Source: Flavobacterium omnivorum
GTDB taxonomy: Bacteria; Bacteroidota; Bacteroidia; Flavobacteriales; Flavobacteriaceae
Direction of reading: 5' to 3'
Assembly (NCBI RefSeq): GCF_900099915.1
Contig: NZ_FNDB01000005.1
Coordinates: 62,001-126,000, forward strand
Length of the DNA stretch: 64,000 nucleotides
Below are positions 54,371-63,340 of the stretch, piece by piece. Each line of letters starts with the position of its first letter. Position 1 is the stretch's first letter. The translations under genes and the position numbers were made by a program. The notes under the pieces were generated by a model that made no database searches, was not told the DNA's origin, and saw only the letters and a list, made by a program, of their open reading frames with translations.

Positions 54371-54892
54371 ATGAAAAAAATAATTTTATTAGTAGTGGCA
54401 TTAGCACTCTCTTTCTCAGGTTGTGAGAAAGATGATATTTGTGATGCAAATACACCCACAACGCCACGATTGGTAATTGGTTTCTATGACTTTTTGAATC
54501 CTTCAGTTTTAAAAAACGTATCCAATCTAAAAGTGGTAGGCGAGGGAATGACTACCGGAATTCTTTTTAATGGAGCTGAAATAACTAGTGGGAATACCAT
54601 TTCGATTCCGCTAAAAACAGTGGGAACGACTACTACTTATAGTTTCACGCTGAATTCTGGCAATACAAATCCAGCTTTAGTTGATCAGGACATTATTCGA
54701 TTTGACTACAGTACTCAAGAACTCTTTGTTTCTAGAGCTTGTGGATACAAAACTATTTTTACTTTAGACCCAACCAATCCCTATACGCATACCGATGCTA
54801 CAACGGCTAATGTAAAATGGATCAAATTTATATCGGTAGAAAAAAATAACATCGAAAACGAAAATGAAACACACATTAAGATCTTTTTTTAG
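54371..54892 (+). CDS. DUF6452 family lipoprotein
   Basis: The 173-residue protein has a lipoprotein signal MKKIILLVVALALSFSGC with Cys18, then EKDDICDANTPTTPRLVIGF, the DUF6452 hallmark, and a beta-rich body (TTTYSFTLNSGNTNPA). Its end overlaps the next gene by 29 nt. The family is restricted to Bacteroidetes and is often next to DUF6048 genes. The function is unknown. It lies 122 bp after rlmD. Confidence 0.87.
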   Translation: MKKIILLVVALALSFSGCEKDDICDANTPTTPRLVIGFYDFLNPSVLKNVSNLKVVGEGMTTGILFNGAEITSGNTISIPLKTVGTTTTYSFTLNSGNTNPALVDQDIIRFDYSTQELFVSRACGYKTIFTLDPTNPYTHTDATTANVKWIKFISVEKNNIENENETHIKIFF

Positions 54893-55715
54893 TATTTGTC
54901 TCCTATTGTCGTTGACTTTGGCACAAGCGCAAGAAACGACGCCAAAAGGGGAACCGGTAAAGCAAACTACAGTTGTTAAAAGAGTTTCAGTATCTCCTAA
55001 AACAGATCAGAAAATTCCTGATACCCCGCTACCATTAGTCGCAATTGATCCTACAATAGTAAAGAGCGACTCGATTCCCTTAAAAACAGATCGCTATGGC
55101 GTGCGTGTGGGGCTAGATCTCTACAAAATAACACGAGGTTTATATGACATTAATTACAAAGGAATTGAGTTCGTAGGGGACTATAGATTGACTAAAAAAT
55201 ACTTTTTGGCCGCCGAGCTAGGTAACGAAAACAAAACTACAGATGATGACCGCGTTAATTTCACTACCAAAGGTTCGTATTTAAAAGTTGGTTTTGATTA
55301 CAATGCTTACGAAAACTGGCTCGACATGGAAAATATTATTTCTATTGGGATGCGCTACGGTTTCAGTACTTTTAATCAGCAATTAAACAGTTACAGAATT
55401 TATAATGCAAACCCGTATTTTGCAGAAACTCCAATAATTCCATCTGGTAAAAAGTTTGATGGATTATCAGCGAGTTGGATTGAAGTGGTAGCTGGAATAA
55501 AAGCCAAAGTATTTGACAATGTATTTGTAGGTTTCAGCCTTCGATTGAACCGATTAGTAACCAACAAGGAACCAGATAATTTTTCCAACTTATACATTCC
55601 TGGATTTAATAGAACCTACGACGGTAGTTTTGGAGTAGGATTCAATTATACGGTTACTTATTTTGTTCCTATTTATAAGAAGAAAGTAAAACCTGTTACA
55701 GTCCCAAAGAAGTAG
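54864..55715 (+). CDS. DUF6048 family outer-membrane-like protein
   Basis: The 283-residue product has a signal peptide (SICLLLSLTLAQAQE). The C-terminal part shows repeated strand pairs (YFLAAELGNENKTTDD, GSYLKVGFDYNAYENWL, NVFVGFSLRLNRLV) and a final strand before the basic tail KPVTVPKK, so a small outer-membrane barrel is likely. The start is inside the DUF6452 gene, implying translational coupling. A terminator follows. Confidence 0.86.
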   Translation: MKHTLRSFFSICLLLSLTLAQAQETTPKGEPVKQTTVVKRVSVSPKTDQKIPDTPLPLVAIDPTIVKSDSIPLKTDRYGVRVGLDLYKITRGLYDINYKGIEFVGDYRLTKKYFLAAELGNENKTTDDDRVNFTTKGSYLKVGFDYNAYENWLDMENIISIGMRYGFSTFNQQLNSYRIYNANPYFAETPIIPSGKKFDGLSASWIEVVAGIKAKVFDNVFVGFSLRLNRLVTNKEPDNFSNLYIPGFNRTYDGSFGVGFNYTVTYFVPIYKKKVKPVTVPKK

Positions 55716-55724
55716 AAAAAAATA

Positions 55725-55773
55725 ACCGCCAATTTGCTAATTTTTTTTTGGTAAAAATTAACAAATTGGCGGT
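55725..55773. terminator. Terminator after the DUF6452/DUF6048 operon
   Basis: ACCGCCAATTTG (55725-55736) pairs with CAAATTGGCGGT (55762-55773), with A/T-rich inner arms that lengthen the stem. It can act from both strands, as it faces the minus-strand gene at 55806. Confidence 0.85.
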
Positions 55774-55805
55774 CCATATTTAAAATAATATCTTAGGATT
55801 TTAAG

Positions 55806-56042
55806 CTATCCTATTTCCTTAATTCCTTTCATGAAAATCCATTTCATATATAATTTTTCTCCATCTTTAGTTTTTACTGCTTGGAATTTTGGCGACAATA
55901 GAGTGCCAATAACGAAAGCAGTTAACGGAATCCAAAATCCAATTAAATTAGTGTACTGCTCCACTGCAAATCTAGCAAATATAAATAAAATGGCAAAACA
56001 TCCTAATTGATAGATAAATGCTCGTATTTGTAATTTGGTCAT
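55806..56042 (-). CDS. Small two-helix membrane protein
   Basis: The 78-residue protein has two hydrophobic helices, FIYQLGCFAILFIFARFAV and IGFWIPLTAFVIGTLLSP, followed by a hydrophilic tail KLYMKWIFMKGIKEIG. It follows the THUMP methyltransferase gene on the same strand with a short spacer that holds a tandem repeat. No domain was recognised. Confidence 0.72.
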   Translation of the reverse strand: MTKLQIRAFIYQLGCFAILFIFARFAVEQYTNLIGFWIPLTAFVIGTLLSPKFQAVKTKDGEKLYMKWIFMKGIKEIG

Positions 56043-56048
56043 TTTTTT

Positions 56049-56080
56049 AAGTCTTAAAGTTATAAAGTCAAAAGTCGAAA
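56049..56080. repeat. Degenerate 8-bp tandem array, unit AAGTnnnA
   Basis: Four octamers in register: AAGTCTTA, AAGTTATA, AAGTCAAA, AGTCGAAA. It lies 20 bp after the stop of the THUMP methyltransferase gene and 7 bp before the start of the small membrane protein gene. Confidence 0.65.
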
Positions 56081-56099
56081 GTAAAAAATTGAATCCTGC

Positions 56100-57275
56100 T
56101 TATTCAGCATCATCCGTTGTTACTTGAAACTTTGTTCTCTTACTCCCTTCGTACATTTCGTACTTCACTAATCTTGCTTCTAAACCAGCATTGAAAAGCT
56201 TAATTTTTCTTGAAGGTTTCAGCCCTACATACTTCAGCGCTTCTAGATTTGCGGTGATCATCCAGGCATTAGTTCCTGGGTAATTTTTCTTCAAGGTATC
56301 TCCTATATTTTTATAGAATTCTTCCATGTGAATATCCAATCGCTCATCGTAAGGTGGATTGAAAACAACATGCAATTTCCCTTCCGAGGATTTTTCAGTA
56401 TCGAAAAAGTTTTTTTCTTCGATTGAAATATAGTCGTCAAGATTGGCGTTTTTGATATTGTCTTTGGCTTTTTGAACTGCACTTGGTGCTTTATCGTATC
56501 CTTTTATAGTGTAATGAAATTCACGAACCCGTTTCAATAAACTATCAGAAATACTGTCAAATAAATCATTGTCCCAATCATTCCATTTTTCAAAAGCAAA
56601 TTCCTTACGATTGATATTTGCTGGAATATTGCAGGCAATCATTGCTGCTTCGGCTAGAAAAGTTCCCGAACCGCACATAGGATCCAAGAAATCACCTTGA
56701 CCATCCCAACCTGAAAGTAAAAGAATTCCCGCAGCCAAAACTTCATTTATTGGTGCAATGTTGGTAGCCGTTCTGTACCCACGTTGGTTCAACGCATTTC
56801 CTGAAGTATCCAGTGCAACAGAAACTTGGTCTTTATCGATATGAATATTGATTCTTAAATCAGGATGTACTTTATCAATGCTTGGACGTTGACCGGTTCT
56901 TTCTCGGAACTGATCGACAATAGCATCTTTACATTTTTGGGAAACAAATTCCGAGTGATTAAAATATTCGGAATGTACCGTAGTATCAATCACAAAAGTT
57001 TGATTAGCACCAATTAATTTGGACCAATTTACCCCTGAAATACCCTTGTATAATGCCTGCTCATTGTTAGCCTTAAAAAAATAAATAGGCTTTAAGATTT
57101 TCAAAGCCGTACGCAACGCTAAATTCGCTTTGTACATAAAACCTTTGTCTCCTTTGAAACTTACCATTCTCACCCCTTGCTCCACGTTTTGTGCGCCCAG
57201 CATCTGTAACTCTTTTGCTAATATCTCCTCAAAACCAAAAAAGGTTTTGGCAACCATCTTATAATTATTTTCCAT
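56100..57275 (-). CDS. THUMP-domain RNA methyltransferase (RlmL-like N-terminal half)
   Basis: The 391-residue protein has a THUMP RNA-binding domain at about 40-160 and a SAM-binding fold with LDPMCGSGTFLAEAAMIA near 199 and the NPPY active-site motif FNPPYDERL near 305. NPPY and the order of domains match the RlmL (YcbY N-half)/Trm-G10 family that makes N2-methylguanosine in 23S rRNA or tRNA. The C-terminal RlmK half of E. coli RlmKL is absent, as usual in Bacteroidetes. Confidence 0.92.
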   Translation of the reverse strand: MENNYKMVAKTFFGFEEILAKELQMLGAQNVEQGVRMVSFKGDKGFMYKANLALRTALKILKPIYFFKANNEQALYKGISGVNWSKLIGANQTFVIDTTVHSEYFNHSEFVSQKCKDAIVDQFRERTGQRPSIDKVHPDLRINIHIDKDQVSVALDTSGNALNQRGYRTATNIAPINEVLAAGILLLSGWDGQGDFLDPMCGSGTFLAEAAMIACNIPANINRKEFAFEKWNDWDNDLFDSISDSLLKRVREFHYTIKGYDKAPSAVQKAKDNIKNANLDDYISIEEKNFFDTEKSSEGKLHVVFNPPYDERLDIHMEEFYKNIGDTLKKNYPGTNAWMITANLEALKYVGLKPSRKIKLFNAGLEARLVKYEMYEGSKRTKFQVTTDDAE

Positions 57276-57596
57276 TTTTCTCTATAAATTCCAAAAAGTA
57301 AATTCTAATTAAACCCTCATCCAAATGCAATCCTATTGTGGATCCTATTTTTATTCTTACAACCCATTTTATCTAATTCTCACTAGAGATGCTCTACTTT
57401 TAAACAAAAATATATTTTATTTTTAGGAGAAAACATCGGTAAGCAGAAAAAAATCTAAAAAAAATCCTCTTCTATTAGATTTTCTATGTGGTAAAAAATA
57501 TATCCCACTGTTACCCCATTTGAATGGCTGTGAAATAGTTATTTTCTGCAAAAATACACTAAATTTGCCTGAATCGAATTAATTGAAAAAGAATAA
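57276..57596. other. 321-bp divergent spacer
   Basis: No gene is supported. It has two copies of the octamer ATCCTATT near 57330 and 57344, and a plus-strand -7 element TAAATTTG at 57560-57567, 29 nt before the methyltransferase ATG. No -33 box at usual spacing was found. Confidence 0.55.
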
Positions 57597-58361
57597 ATGT
57601 CTGAAGCTGAAAAACCGTCTACCAAAAACGAACTAAATTCAACCGAAAAGTGGTACTCTTCTTGGTTTGATACTCCTTATTACCATATTTTATACAAAGA
57701 CCGTAACTACAGAGAAGCACAAATTTTCATGGATAATCTCACGCATTATCTAAATCTTCCTGAAAAAGCAAAAGTACTGGATTTAGCCTGTGGCAAAGGC
57801 CGTCATTCTATTTATTTGAACCAGCTGGGCTTTGACGTCCTTGGTGCAGATTTATCGGAGAACAGTATTGCTGAAGCTAGCATAAACACGAATGAAACAC
57901 TGCATTTCAAAGTGCATGATATGCGAGAAACTTTTGAAGAGAAATACGATGCCATTTTTAATTTATTTACCAGTTTTGGTTATTTCGAAAATGACGAAGA
58001 CAACCTCATCACCCTCAAAGCAATCAAGGAAAGCCTTTCGGAATATGGATTTGCGGTGATTGATTTTATGAATGTCGCTCAAGTGCTAGAAACCCTTGTT
58101 CCTGAAGAAACGAAAACTGTTGATGGAATCGAATTTCACATGACGCGCTACCTCAAAGACGGCCACATTTATAAAGACATTAATTTTGAAGACAAAGGCG
58201 AACAATTCCACTTTACCGAGAAAGTGAAAGCCTTAACGCTTAAAGATTTTGAAGAATTAATGGAAGAAGCTGGGATTTATTTATTGGACATTTTTGGTGA
58301 TTATAAATTGAAGAAATTCCATAAAACCGAAAGTGAACGACTGATTATGATTTTCAAATAG
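57597..58361 (+). CDS. Class I SAM-dependent methyltransferase
   Basis: The 254-residue protein has the SAM motif VLDLACGKGRHSIYLNQLG at about 59-77, the post-I acidic DVLGADLS and the C-terminal strand of the Rossmann-like fold. The N-terminus WYSSWFDTPYYHILYKDR is characteristic of a Bacteroidetes methyltransferase group. The substrate is unknown. It is transcribed from its own promoter, divergent from the RNA methyltransferase. Confidence 0.9.
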   Translation: MSEAEKPSTKNELNSTEKWYSSWFDTPYYHILYKDRNYREAQIFMDNLTHYLNLPEKAKVLDLACGKGRHSIYLNQLGFDVLGADLSENSIAEASINTNETLHFKVHDMRETFEEKYDAIFNLFTSFGYFENDEDNLITLKAIKESLSEYGFAVIDFMNVAQVLETLVPEETKTVDGIEFHMTRYLKDGHIYKDINFEDKGEQFHFTEKVKALTLKDFEELMEEAGIYLLDIFGDYKLKKFHKTESERLIMIFK

Positions 58362-58393
58362 GTAGCAGGTTAATCGAGAAAAGGGTTGAAAAG

Positions 58394-58449
58394 TTAAAGA
58401 ATTAATCAATTAAACACTTTAACAGTTGAATACTTAAACGATTAAACAA
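58394..58449. repeat. Degenerate 8-bp tandem array, unit TTAAACAn
   Basis: Seven octamers in register: TTAAAGAA, TTAATCAA, TTAAACAC, TTTAACAG, TTGAATAC, TTAAACGA, TTAAACAA. It starts 32 bp after the methyltransferase stop and ends 29 bp before the ZIP transporter ATG. Confidence 0.85.
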
Positions 58450-58478
58450 GAATACAAATCAATGGTTAAGCAAAAAAT

Positions 58479-59147
58479 ATGAATTACCTTTTACCCTTAC
58501 TTTCCGTGCTTATAGGATATAGTATTGCATTGGTTTTAAAACCAAAGAACAAGACCAACCTAAAACTACTATTAGCCTTTAGCGGTTCATTTTTACTTTC
58601 CTTAACCGTAATGCACTTATTGCCCGAAATTTATGAAAGTGCTAAGCCCTCTATTGGTCTCTTTATTATGTTGGGCATCTTATTCCAAATCATATTAGAA
58701 TTTTTTTCCAAAGGAGCTGAACATGGACACGTTCACGGGCACACAATAATGACTCAAATCCCGTGGTTGCTATTCATTAGCCTTTGCATTCATGCCTTCT
58801 TAGAAGGATTTCCACTCAGTCACCACAATGATTTAGCCATTGGAATAGCAATTCATCATTTACCAATAGCCATAATTCTGACCACTTTTTTTATCAACTC
58901 AAGCCTCAATAAAAAAGCAATTTTTTTCTTCATGGTTACGTTTGCCATAATGACGCCGCTAGGAACTGTTTTATCCGATTATTTACCCATTTTAAACGAC
59001 TATTATACTGAAATAACAGCCGTTGTTATTGGAATATTATTTCATATTTCGTCCACTATCATTTTCGAAAGCAGCGAAGGACACAAATTCAATATCGCAA
59101 AAGTTTCAATGATTGTGATAGGAATTACTTTGGCGTATTTTATATAA
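58479..59147 (+). CDS. ZIP family metal transporter
   Basis: The 222-residue inner-membrane protein has about eight helices, a His-rich loop EHGHVHGHT between helices, and two transport-site motifs: HAFLEGFPLSHHN in one helix and IAIHHLPIAII in the next. These His/Glu residues bind the ion in ZIP carriers of zinc, iron or manganese. The protein is short, as in the bacterial ZupT-like group. The tandem repeat lies immediately upstream. Confidence 0.9.
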   Translation: MNYLLPLLSVLIGYSIALVLKPKNKTNLKLLLAFSGSFLLSLTVMHLLPEIYESAKPSIGLFIMLGILFQIILEFFSKGAEHGHVHGHTIMTQIPWLLFISLCIHAFLEGFPLSHHNDLAIGIAIHHLPIAIILTTFFINSSLNKKAIFFFMVTFAIMTPLGTVLSDYLPILNDYYTEITAVVIGILFHISSTIIFESSEGHKFNIAKVSMIVIGITLAYFI

Positions 59148-59204
59148 TTTTATAAAGTTAAGAAGCAGAAATAAATAGATTTCTGTCTGCTAGCTTTCAA
59201 TTAT

Positions 59205-60974
59205 CTAATTACCTCCAGTTCGTTTATTCTCCTCCTTATTTCCAAAATCACTCTGTTGTACATTGATTTTTTTGTCTCCAAAATTATAAACCACAGATAA
59301 ACGTACAAATCGATTACTTTGTTTCTCCTCATATACCTGTTTTACACCGTTTATAACTGAAGTAAAATCTTTTAAATAGGAAGTATTTAAAAGATCATTT
59401 GCCAAAAATGCAATCTGCATGGTTTTATTAAACAAATCCTGTTTGAAACCAATGTCAAAACTTGAAGTATATCCTACTTCATATAAACCGGATTTAAAAG
59501 GCGTTGTATACGTAAAATCGATTTGCAATTTTGTCGTTTTACCTAATAAAAAAGTATTATTTGTAGAAAAATCAATTTGTAAACTGTTTGATGGAGTGGC
59601 GTTGAAATCTTTAATAAATTCTGTTTTTGCTCCCAAAAGGTACAATGAATTTTCACTAGACCACCAATCTGCAAAACTTACCGAGTAACTTTCCCCTATT
59701 CCATAATTTAAGTTTTTAAAATAATTCTTACGGGTTACAATCTGCGTATTGGTTTCCGGATTTGAGGTAAACAAAACACCATATCCGTTTGTAATTGCAT
59801 TGACAAAAACACTTGTTCTCAAAATTTCTTTATACGAATGTACCAACTCAAAATTATCACTAAATGATGGACTTAAAAACGGATTTCCTTCGGAATAACT
59901 ATTGCTGTTGATGTAAATTCTGAATGGATTCAATAAGTCAAAACGTGGCCTGTTGATTCTTTTTCCGTAATTCAAACTAAAAGTATTGTTTTCGTTTTTC
60001 TTGTAAGAAGCATAAAAGGTTGGAAATAATTTCAAATAATTATTTCCTGTTTCCTGATTCATTGTTTCAGAAAATCCATTTGTTTGAATGTTCTCCAATC
60101 TTAATCCCATTTGGAAATTCCATTTTTCATTGAGTTTTCTATCCGTATTCACATAAATAGCCTGATTATTTTCAGTGTATTTAAATCGGTTGGATTGATT
60201 CTGATCTAATTCCGGAGTTCCTGTAATTGTATTGAAATAAAGTACATCACTTACACTATTTGTAAAACTCATTTTTGCACCGTAAGACAAATTCAACGCT
60301 TGAAGCGGATGTTCCATATCTGCCTTAAAACTCCAATTGTCAATATCCTGATTCGAAATGTTTCTTCCCGACTGATTAACATCTACAAATGCCATCTCTG
60401 GCGTGAAGTTATTTGCGACAAAATTTCTATCGAATTTCGAATCGTAATTAAAATAGTCCAAATCAAAAGATAACTTCCTTTTTAAAGAATCTAATTTGGT
60501 AATCAAATGCGCATTATAGGTTTGATTTTTTGATCCTTTGTCAGTGAAGCTATTGTTCAGTGTAACATTATCCAATTCATTTTGAGTATTGTAATTCTCA
60601 ATTCTAATATCCGATTTAAAATCAGGGTTATTTCCATCGTTTAAATATTGAAATCCAATAGTAGTACATTCTGAAAGATCATAATCTAAAGCCAATTTAC
60701 CGGAAAGATTTTCAGTTTTTACCTTTGTCACACTTTTCATATGGAAAAGTCCATCAGGAAAATACATTTTTAAATCATCTGTAGCATTCAAATAACCTGT
60801 TTTTGCATTAATGCTAGCAGCAAATCTAAACTTGTTTTTATTGTAAAAAAAGTTATCTCTTAAAGTATAGATACTATATTTATTTTGATCATAAGAAACC
60901 GTAGAAGTGTTTTTCCAGGAATCACGAACTCCTTTTTTCATAATAATATTAATCAATCCACCAGTTCCTTCGGC
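59205..60974 (-). pseudogene. Truncated outer-membrane TonB-dependent receptor (OMP_b-brl_3 type)
   Basis: About 589 codons of the receptor remain, without internal stops, starting at the AEGTGGLINI motif that lies near residue 220 in full-length relatives of about 810 residues. The upstream 220 codons are missing; beyond the IS remnant lies murQ, so they are not elsewhere nearby. Barrel words such as FSLNYGKRINRPRFDLLNPF are intact. The original role was probably uptake of a large substrate across the outer membrane; its ligand is unknown. Confidence 0.8.
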
Positions 60975-62021
60975 AAAACAGATTCTGATTTTTTCGACCA
61001 GATTTGAGAAAGACTTTGTCTTTTTAGATATGGTTCTGTTTATCAATTCAATTAATAAGTAGCTAATCAATGCGATGTAAATTTGCGATTTAACCGCATT
61101 TTCACTTGTGCCTAGGAATGTTTTTATCTGTAGGTTTTGTTTCATTGCCTTGAAAAAAAGTTCAATATCCCATCTCTTTTTATACAAATCAGCTATTGTT
61201 CTAGCTGACCATTCTAAATTATTGGTTATGATTTCAATTACCTTGTTTTCGTCTTGCTTATAAACATGCACTAATCTTAGTTTTTGTTCACTAATCCCTG
61301 TCTCTATGGCTTTGTTGCTGTTTAAAACAATAATTTCATCCTTAATAATATCTTGATCTTCCGCATCAGGCAAGTCCAATTCTTGGATAGATTTATACAC
61401 TGTATTTGTCTTAATGCGAGTAACAAAAATATTTTCAGCTTGAATTCTATGCAGCATCAATGTAAAATCAAAATAAGCCCTGTCTTCCACTATAATTGTT
61501 CCTTTGGAAAAAACTAACTGACCTATGCCGTACCGGTCGTGTATTTTTGCTTCTGTTATATTTACCAAGTCCGGAATTTGTAAATTGTCATCCCAGCACG
61601 TGTGTATTTTTAAACCCCCTTTTGCTGTCCGAAACTTTGCCCAATCAAACATTTTTAAACACAGGCTGATTGTGGTACTGTCAATCAATTTTATATTTTG
61701 GTCTTTAATCTCTTTGATAATATTACGTTGAGATTCGCTTTTCAAGATCCTTTCATAATGTTTCAAAAGCCTATAATATAAGGATTCAAACACTTTCCAA
61801 TCTCGTTTTTTATTGCCATCACTCATAGTGGATCTTGCTGGACTTTGAGTCAATCCTAAATCTTCAATAAAAGTCTCGCTAACCCCAATTCCAGTGGAAA
61901 TATCATTTAAAGTATAGCACTTATTCAGCTGTCCGTAAGTTAAAGCAACAAATTGGTCGTAAGTCTTGTACTTACTACATCCTTTGTCTGAACTGTGTTT
62001 TTTAGCACAAGATGCGATCAT
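59205..62021 (-). CDS. Chimeric ORF: IS4 transposase fused in frame to a TonB-dependent receptor barrel
   Basis: A single 938-codon frame joins two unrelated proteins. Residues 1 to about 349 are an IS4-family transposase with the catalytic triad Asp114 (LIDSTTISL), Asp180 (VEDRAYFDF) and Glu287, in the Y-x2-R-x3-E-x6-K signature from Tyr280 to Lys294. From about residue 350 (AEGTGGLINIIMKKG) the sequence is the end of a TonB-receptor plug followed by a 22-strand-type barrel ending KEENKRTGGN. The receptor has lost its signal peptide, carboxypeptidase-like domain and most of the plug. The transposase lacks its C-terminus. Neither part should work. Confidence 0.85.
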   Translation of the reverse strand: MIASCAKKHSSDKGCSKYKTYDQFVALTYGQLNKCYTLNDISTGIGVSETFIEDLGLTQSPARSTMSDGNKKRDWKVFESLYYRLLKHYERILKSESQRNIIKEIKDQNIKLIDSTTISLCLKMFDWAKFRTAKGGLKIHTCWDDNLQIPDLVNITEAKIHDRYGIGQLVFSKGTIIVEDRAYFDFTLMLHRIQAENIFVTRIKTNTVYKSIQELDLPDAEDQDIIKDEIIVLNSNKAIETGISEQKLRLVHVYKQDENKVIEIITNNLEWSARTIADLYKKRWDIELFFKAMKQNLQIKTFLGTSENAVKSQIYIALISYLLIELINRTISKKTKSFSNLVEKIRICFAEGTGGLINIIMKKGVRDSWKNTSTVSYDQNKYSIYTLRDNFFYNKNKFRFAASINAKTGYLNATDDLKMYFPDGLFHMKSVTKVKTENLSGKLALDYDLSECTTIGFQYLNDGNNPDFKSDIRIENYNTQNELDNVTLNNSFTDKGSKNQTYNAHLITKLDSLKRKLSFDLDYFNYDSKFDRNFVANNFTPEMAFVDVNQSGRNISNQDIDNWSFKADMEHPLQALNLSYGAKMSFTNSVSDVLYFNTITGTPELDQNQSNRFKYTENNQAIYVNTDRKLNEKWNFQMGLRLENIQTNGFSETMNQETGNNYLKLFPTFYASYKKNENNTFSLNYGKRINRPRFDLLNPFRIYINSNSYSEGNPFLSPSFSDNFELVHSYKEILRTSVFVNAITNGYGVLFTSNPETNTQIVTRKNYFKNLNYGIGESYSVSFADWWSSENSLYLLGAKTEFIKDFNATPSNSLQIDFSTNNTFLLGKTTKLQIDFTYTTPFKSGLYEVGYTSSFDIGFKQDLFNKTMQIAFLANDLLNTSYLKDFTSVINGVKQVYEEKQSNRFVRLSVVYNFGDKKINVQQSDFGNKEENKRTGGN

Positions 62022-62096
62022 TCATCTAGGAACAAGTTCAATAATTTGTCTAATAACTGGTTTTTTGATATTTTTGTTTCGCCTGAAGAGTCCCAT
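60975..62096 (-). mobile_element. Remnant of an IS4-family insertion sequence
   Basis: The transposase frame can be followed upstream to an ATG at 62096 (MGLFRRNKNIKKPVIRQII). A TGA at 62022-62024 interrupts it as codon 25, just before the ATG at 62021. The family's segment LVPRxMIASCAKKH is therefore broken by a nonsense codon. The transposase also stops matching at about residue 349, where 30-50 more residues and the IS end are expected. No paired terminal inverted repeats or target-site duplication could be found, which fits deletion of one end. The outer limit on the right is not defined. Confidence 0.72.
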
Positions 62097-62219
62097 AAAG
62101 TATTATTTGTTTCGCAAAATCAAAAATACGGGATTCTAAGGCTCTTTTTATTTTAGACTTTCGGATAGCAGTGACTTGAAACTAAAAATAGAAAATTTCG
62201 AGATTGTGATAAAAAAGGT

Positions 62220-62227
62220 TAATTTTG
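62220..62227 (+). promoter_or_regulatory. -7 element TAATTTTG of murQ
   Basis: TAATTTTG matches TAnnTTTG and ends 22 nt before the murQ ATG at 62250. The -33 region is not clear. It bounds the IS remnant on the right. Confidence 0.5.
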
Positions 62228-62249
62228 GAGTCGTCCAATTATATGAAAA

Positions 62250-63065
62250 ATGACCTTCACAAAAACCACCGAACAATCCTCAAAATACGAACATTTAGAA
62301 AAAATGTCAGTTCAAGAATTGCTTTCTAATATCAATCAAGAAGACAAAACTGTTCCGCTTGCCGTAGAAAAAGCATTGCCACAAATAGAAAACTTAGTGA
62401 CACAAATTGTAGCTAAAATGAAGTTAGGCGGTAGATTGTTCTACATTGGTGCTGGAACTTCAGGACGATTAGGTATTGTGGATGCATCCGAGTGTCCGCC
62501 AACATTTGGAGTGCCGTTCGACTTGGTAAACGGAATCATAGCTGGTGGCGATACTGCAATTCGACGAGCAGTAGAGAATGCCGAGGACAACGCTACCCAA
62601 GCCTGGAAAGATTTACTGGAACACCATATAAATGAAAATGATGTTGTAGTAGGTATCGCTGCATCAGGTACAACGCCCTATGTTATTAGTGGATTAGCAG
62701 CCTGCAACAAAAATAATATTAGTACGGGAAGTATTTCCTGTAATGCAGAAAGTCCGCTTTCTCAAACAGCACAATTCCCTATTGACGTGGTAGTGGGCCC
62801 GGAATTTGTAACAGGAAGCTCCAGAATGAAAGCTGGAACTGCACAGAAATTAGTATTAAACATGATTTCGACCGCTACTATGATTCAACTCGGAAAAGTA
62901 AAAGGAAACAAAATGGTCGATATGCAACTTAGCAACACAAAACTAGTGGATCGTGGCATAAAAATGATCATGGGCGAAATTCCAATTTCCTATGAAGAAG
63001 CTAGCAAACTATTGAAAAAATACGGTAGCGTGCGAAAAGCAGTGGCTGGTTTTAACAAAAAATAG
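62250..63065 (+). CDS. murQ: N-acetylmuramic acid 6-phosphate etherase
   Basis: The 271-residue protein has a SIS sugar-isomerase fold with FYIGAGTSGRLGIVDASE near 61-78 and PPTFGVP, the MurQ signature, then AEDNATQAW and ASGTTPYVISGL. It cleaves the lactyl ether of MurNAc-6-phosphate to give GlcNAc-6-phosphate in peptidoglycan recycling. It acts in the cytosol. No phosphotransferase (murP) or anmK gene is seen nearby. It is slightly shorter than the E. coli enzyme (298), as is common in Flavobacteria. Confidence 0.95.
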   Translation: MTFTKTTEQSSKYEHLEKMSVQELLSNINQEDKTVPLAVEKALPQIENLVTQIVAKMKLGGRLFYIGAGTSGRLGIVDASECPPTFGVPFDLVNGIIAGGDTAIRRAVENAEDNATQAWKDLLEHHINENDVVVGIAASGTTPYVISGLAACNKNNISTGSISCNAESPLSQTAQFPIDVVVGPEFVTGSSRMKAGTAQKLVLNMISTATMIQLGKVKGNKMVDMQLSNTKLVDRGIKMIMGEIPISYEEASKLLKKYGSVRKAVAGFNKK

Positions 63066-63118
63066 CATTATAATCTAACCTAAATCCTGTTACTTTAAAC
63101 TATTTTAAACTAAAATAA

Positions 63119-63340
63119 ATGGCAACGAATAAAGAATTATTATCCAAAGGAGTTAAATATTTATCAGGTTCCTTACCGCTTCTCTTTTTAGGGCCAGCAC
63201 TGATTTATAATGCCTTTATGAACAAAGGGAATGTCTGGCATTATTTGGTTTTAGCCATTGGAATAATTGTGTGTCTTGCCGCTATGTTCCTGATGTATTT
63301 GGGATTAAAAACTATTGTAAGAAGCTTATCTGACGACTAA
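63119..63340 (+). CDS. DUF6095 family small membrane protein
   Basis: The 73-residue protein has two hydrophobic helices, LPLLFLGPALIYNAFM and YLVLAIGIIVCLAAMFLMYLG, separated by a short NKGNVWH loop, then a polar tail IVRSLSDD. The pattern is that of DUF6095, small inner-membrane proteins of Flavobacteria. Its stop codon overlaps the ATG of the pentapeptide gene by one base (TAATG), so the two are coupled. The function is unknown. Confidence 0.86.
   Translation: MATNKELLSKGVKYLSGSLPLLFLGPALIYNAFMNKGNVWHYLVLAIGIIVCLAAMFLMYLGLKTIVRSLSDD

Noticed and set aside
59205..62096. A mobile defence or resistance island around the IS remnant
   Set aside because: Neighbouring genes are a ZIP transporter and murQ, both ordinary chromosomal genes, and there is no integrase, restriction or toxin gene nearby.
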